Of a stretch of DNA of 64,000 bases, positions 61,709 to 64,000 are shown piece after piece (the stretch's first letter is position 1; each line of letters starts with the position of its first letter). The notes beneath the pieces are model-generated. The model was given only the letters and a program-made list of their open reading frames with translations, was not told the origin of the DNA and searched no databases. The translations under genes were made by a program, and so were the position numbers. Location: the NCBI GenBank assembly GCA_903929795.1, contig CAIYWC010000040.1, forward strand, positions 1 through 64,000. Reading direction: 5' to 3'. The stretch comes from an uncultured Myxococcales bacterium (GTDB taxonomy: Bacteria; Myxococcota_A; UBA9042).

Positions 61709-63620
61709 GGTGGTCGGGCTTGACGGCCGCCGGATCGGGCCCCTGCGCCAGCACATCCGCCAGCCGCGGGTCGTGCACCGCCGTGTTCAGCGCCTCCGCC
61801 AACGCCAGCTCCGCCAGCCGCCACGTCGCGTCGTTCAGCCGCCGCTGCGCCTTGCGCACCGGATCCGCCTGCTGGGTCCGCAGCGCAGCCGACAGCCCGG
61901 CTATGGCGCCATCGATCTCCTCGCGCTCGTCCGCGTCCAGCCGCTGACCCGCCGGACCCGTCAGCGCCCGCCGCGTCGCCTCCAGGATCTGGTCCGCCTC
62001 GTTCTTGGCGTCCAGGAACATCCGGTAGTTCAGGTCGTCTTCCGCGTGGTCAAACGCGTCCTCCAACATCCGGACGACCTCGTCGTCCGTCAAGCCATAC
62101 GTCGGCTTCACTTCAATGGATTTCTCGCGACCGGTGCGAACGTCTTTGGCCATGACGTGCAGGATGCCGTTGGCGTCGATGAGGAAAGTCACCGCCACGC
62201 GTGCCAGCCCCGCCGGCAAGGGCTCGATCGGAATCACGAATTTCGCCAACGACCGGCAATCCTTGACGAGCTCGCGATCGCCTTGAAGCACGTGCACGAC
62301 GACGCCGGTCTGGTTGTCCACCGAAGTCGTGAATTCCTCCGTCGCGGACGCCGGAATCGCGCTGTTGCGGTTGATGATCTTCACCACCACGTCGCCCACG
62401 GTCTCCATGCCCAGCGACAGCGGCGTCACGTCCAGCAGCAGCATGTCGCGCCGGCCCGTGGTCATGATGTCGGCCTGCACCGCCGCGCCCAGCGCCACGA
62501 CTTGGTCCGGATCGATGTCGCCGCGCGGAACTTTACCAAATAATTCCTCAACTTTGCGCCGCACCAACGGGATCCGCGTCGAACCGCCGACAAGCAGCAC
62601 CTCATCCAGCTCCGCCGCCGACAGCCCGGAATCGCGCAGCGCTTGCCGGCACGGCGCCAGCGTCTTTTCGACCAGCGGCGCGATCAGCGCCTCGAAATCG
62701 GTGCGGTCAAAAGCCAGCTCGATGCGCTGTCCTTCCAGCAATTCCGCTTGCACCACAGCGTGTTCCGAAGCAGAAAGCGCAATTTTCAGCTCGATGCACG
62801 CCTTGCGCAGCCGCTGCAACTTCTCCGCATCGCCGCGCACCGAAATGCCTGCCCGCTCCAGCTGTTCGGCGACGGTCGCCACCACCAGCCGGTCAAAATC
62901 GTCGCCGCCCAGGTGCGTATCGCCGCCCGTCGCCAGCACTTCGGTCAGGCCTTCGTGCATCGCGAGGATCGAGACGTCAAAAGTGCCGCCGCCCAAATCA
63001 TAAACCACAATGCGGCCTTGCGGCTTCTTGTCCAGCCCATACGCCAGCGCGGCGGCCGTCGGCTCGTTGACGATCCGCAGCACGTCCAGCCCCGCCAGCC
63101 GCCCCGCGTCCTTGGTCGCCTGGCGCTGCGCGTCGTTGAAGTACGCCGGCACCGTGATGACCGCTTTTTCAACCGCGTGGCCCAGATGCGCTTCCGCCCG
63201 CGCCTTCAGTTCGCGCAACACGTGCGCGCTCAGTTCTGGAGGTGTCAGCTTCTGGCCCGCGACTTCGATCCGCACCGCCGCCGATCCGGCCGCCCTATGG
63301 ACCTGGAACGGCAACATCCCGAGTTCATGAACGATCTCCGGCGCGCTGCGGCCCATCATCCGCTTGACCGAGTAGATCGTCCGTTCCGGGTGCGTCAGCA
63401 GCTGCGCGTTGGCCGTGTGCCCGACCGCGTGCACCTGACCGTTGGCGGCAAACGCAATGACAGAAGGCACCATCGGCCCGTCCGCGCCGCCGATCACCTG
63501 CGGCTTGCCATCCGCGCCCACGTACGCCACGAGGCTGTTCGTCGTGCCGAGGTCGATCCCGACCGCGACGACTTTTTTGTCCCGGCGCTTGTCACCGCCA
63601 AACGAGATCTGGATTGCCAT
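61689..63620 (-). CDS. hscA: Iron-sulfur cluster assembly chaperone HscA (Hsp70 family)
   Basis: This is the Hsp70 that helps release clusters from IscU. The 643-residue protein has the ATPase signatures [28 protein letters not shown] and [14 protein letters not shown]. The C-terminal part, with [22 protein letters not shown], is the HscA rather than DnaK type. The ATG at 63620 precedes AIQISFGGD and lies 7 bp after the hscB stop; a longer frame to 63788 is rejected because it overlaps hscB. The radical SAM gene overlaps its 3' end. Confidence 0.93.
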   Translation of the reverse strand: MAIQISFGGDKRRDKKVVAVGIDLGTTNSLVAYVGADGKPQVIGGADGPMVPSVIAFAANGQVHAVGHTANAQLLTHPERTIYSVKRMMGRSAPEIVHELGMLPFQVHRAAGSAAVRIEVAGQKLTPPELSAHVLRELKARAEAHLGHAVEKAVITVPAYFNDAQRQATKDAGRLAGLDVLRIVNEPTAAALAYGLDKKPQGRIVVYDLGGGTFDVSILAMHEGLTEVLATGGDTHLGGDDFDRLVVATVAEQLERAGISVRGDAEKLQRLRKACIELKIALSASEHAVVQAELLEGQRIELAFDRTDFEALIAPLVEKTLAPCRQALRDSGLSAAELDEVLLVGGSTRIPLVRRKVEELFGKVPRGDIDPDQVVALGAAVQADIMTTGRRDMLLLDVTPLSLGMETVGDVVVKIINRNSAIPASATEEFTTSVDNQTGVVVHVLQGDRELVKDCRSLAKFVIPIEPLPAGLARVAVTFLIDANGILHVMAKDVRTGREKSIEVKPTYGLTDDEVVRMLEDAFDHAEDDLNYRMFLDAKNEADQILEATRRALTGPAGQRLDADEREEIDGAIAGLSAALRTQQADPVRKAQRRLNDATWRLAELALAEALNTAVHDPRLADVLAQGPDPAAVKPDHHGQRIK

Positions 63621-63627
63621 GCAGTGC

Positions 63628-64000
63628 TCAGTTGGCCGAATCAGCGGCGTCTGGGGCGGAAAGTGCCGTCGTTGCACGGCCAATGAGGTTGTCGACGTAG
63701 CGTGCCTGGCCGAGCACAGCACGCAAGCGCGCGCGCGCGGCCGAGGCACCGTCTCCCGCCTGCGCAGCATCCCACGCCGCGGCAGCATCCGCCAACTCCG
63801 CGCCCAACGCGGCCCGCTGCGCCTGAAAATCAGTCAGTAACTCAGCCAGTTGCGCGCGCGCCGCGGGATCGTGACCAGCCTCATCGATCGCCTCATTGGC
63901 GTCCAGGACGAGCGCGAGCAGGCTCGGCGGCGGCCGGTAGCGCTCGTCGGGCGCTTCGCCGGCCAGCAGCAGCACATAGGCCGCGCGCTGCTCCAGCGTC
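63628..64000 (-). CDS. hscB: Iron-sulfur cluster co-chaperone HscB, C-terminal part (cut by window edge)
   Basis: Only the 3' part, about 123 codons, is inside the window; the frame is open to the right edge, where the J-domain should lie. The visible part, from [16 protein letters not shown] through [12 protein letters not shown] and then helices to ARYVDNLIG, matches the three-helix domain of HscB that binds IscU. It lies 7 bp upstream of hscA. The GTG within the frame near 63975 is unlikely to be the true start. Confidence 0.85.
   Translation of the reverse strand, partial: TLEQRAAYVLLLAGEAPDERYRPPPSLLALVLDANEAIDEAGHDPAARAQLAELLTDFQAQRAALGAELADAAAAWDAAQAGDGASAARARLRAVLGQARYVDNLIGRATTALSAPDAADSAN

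Noticed and set aside
1-64000. tRNA, rRNA or mobile elements
   Set aside because: No intergenic stretch has tRNA arms or rRNA-like sequence, and no transposase, integrase or phage gene was recognised.

Overview
This 64 kb window is GC-rich, densely coding chromosomal DNA from a deltaproteobacterial lineage, most likely Myxococcota. Three things point there: a polysaccharide deacetylase with a MYXO-CTERM-like tail (Gly-Cys, hydrophobic stretch, Arg-Arg), lipoproteins with Asp/Ala-rich linkers and Cys-rich repeats, and a Ser/Thr kinase with the HRDVSPQN loop. The redox genes (pyruvate and 2-oxoacid:ferredoxin oxidoreductases, several ferredoxins, a ferritin-like diiron protein, an FNR-like regulator) suggest an anaerobe or facultative anaerobe with a large ferredoxin pool. 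No rRNA, tRNA, CRISPR array, prophage or insertion sequence was recognised.

Layout. 1-342: three 112-bp tandem repeats that copy the 3' end of topB. 307-4113: topB (minus) and a divergent response regulator-HD-GYP gene. 4157-17723: a 14-gene minus-strand unit, korA-korB-nuoA-B-C-D-H-I-J-K-L-M-N-ferredoxin; nuoE, nuoF and nuoG are absent from their usual place between nuoD and nuoH. 18012-22305: a ferritin-like gene and a divergent pyruvate:ferredoxin oxidoreductase. 22430-29948: a minus-strand envelope/lipid block (CotH-like lipoprotein, HHxxxDG acyltransferase, a small protein, GMC oxidoreductase, Cys-rich repeat lipoprotein). 30069-33700: a TIM-barrel glycosidase lipoprotein coupled to a polysaccharide deacetylase. 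33779-34519: [2Fe-2S] ferredoxin and a frataxin-like protein. 34635-42979: a mixed region with a membrane-anchored phospholipase C/P1-nuclease-like protein, a DUF486-like protein, cysK, a glutamine amidotransferase, the FNR-like regulator, an organophosphate-type transporter, an unknown two-helix protein and a cupin. 43086-52121: one gene for a 3011-residue repeat protein. 52152-56634: argC-argB, glmU and ilvE. 56740-64000: a KOW-domain protein, Ser/Thr kinase, secreted subtilase, radical SAM enzyme, hscA and the 3' part of hscB.

How the genes fit together. KorAB and the pyruvate oxidoreductase should reduce ferredoxin. The complex I encoded beside KorAB has every membrane and connecting subunit but no NADH-input module, and the last gene of the unit is a 2[4Fe-4S] ferredoxin. 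The simplest reading is a ferredoxin-driven, ion-pumping complex I fed directly by oxidative decarboxylation of 2-oxoacids. Frataxin, Isc-type ferredoxin and HscBA would serve the Fe-S demand. This arrangement is the main discovery candidate of the window.
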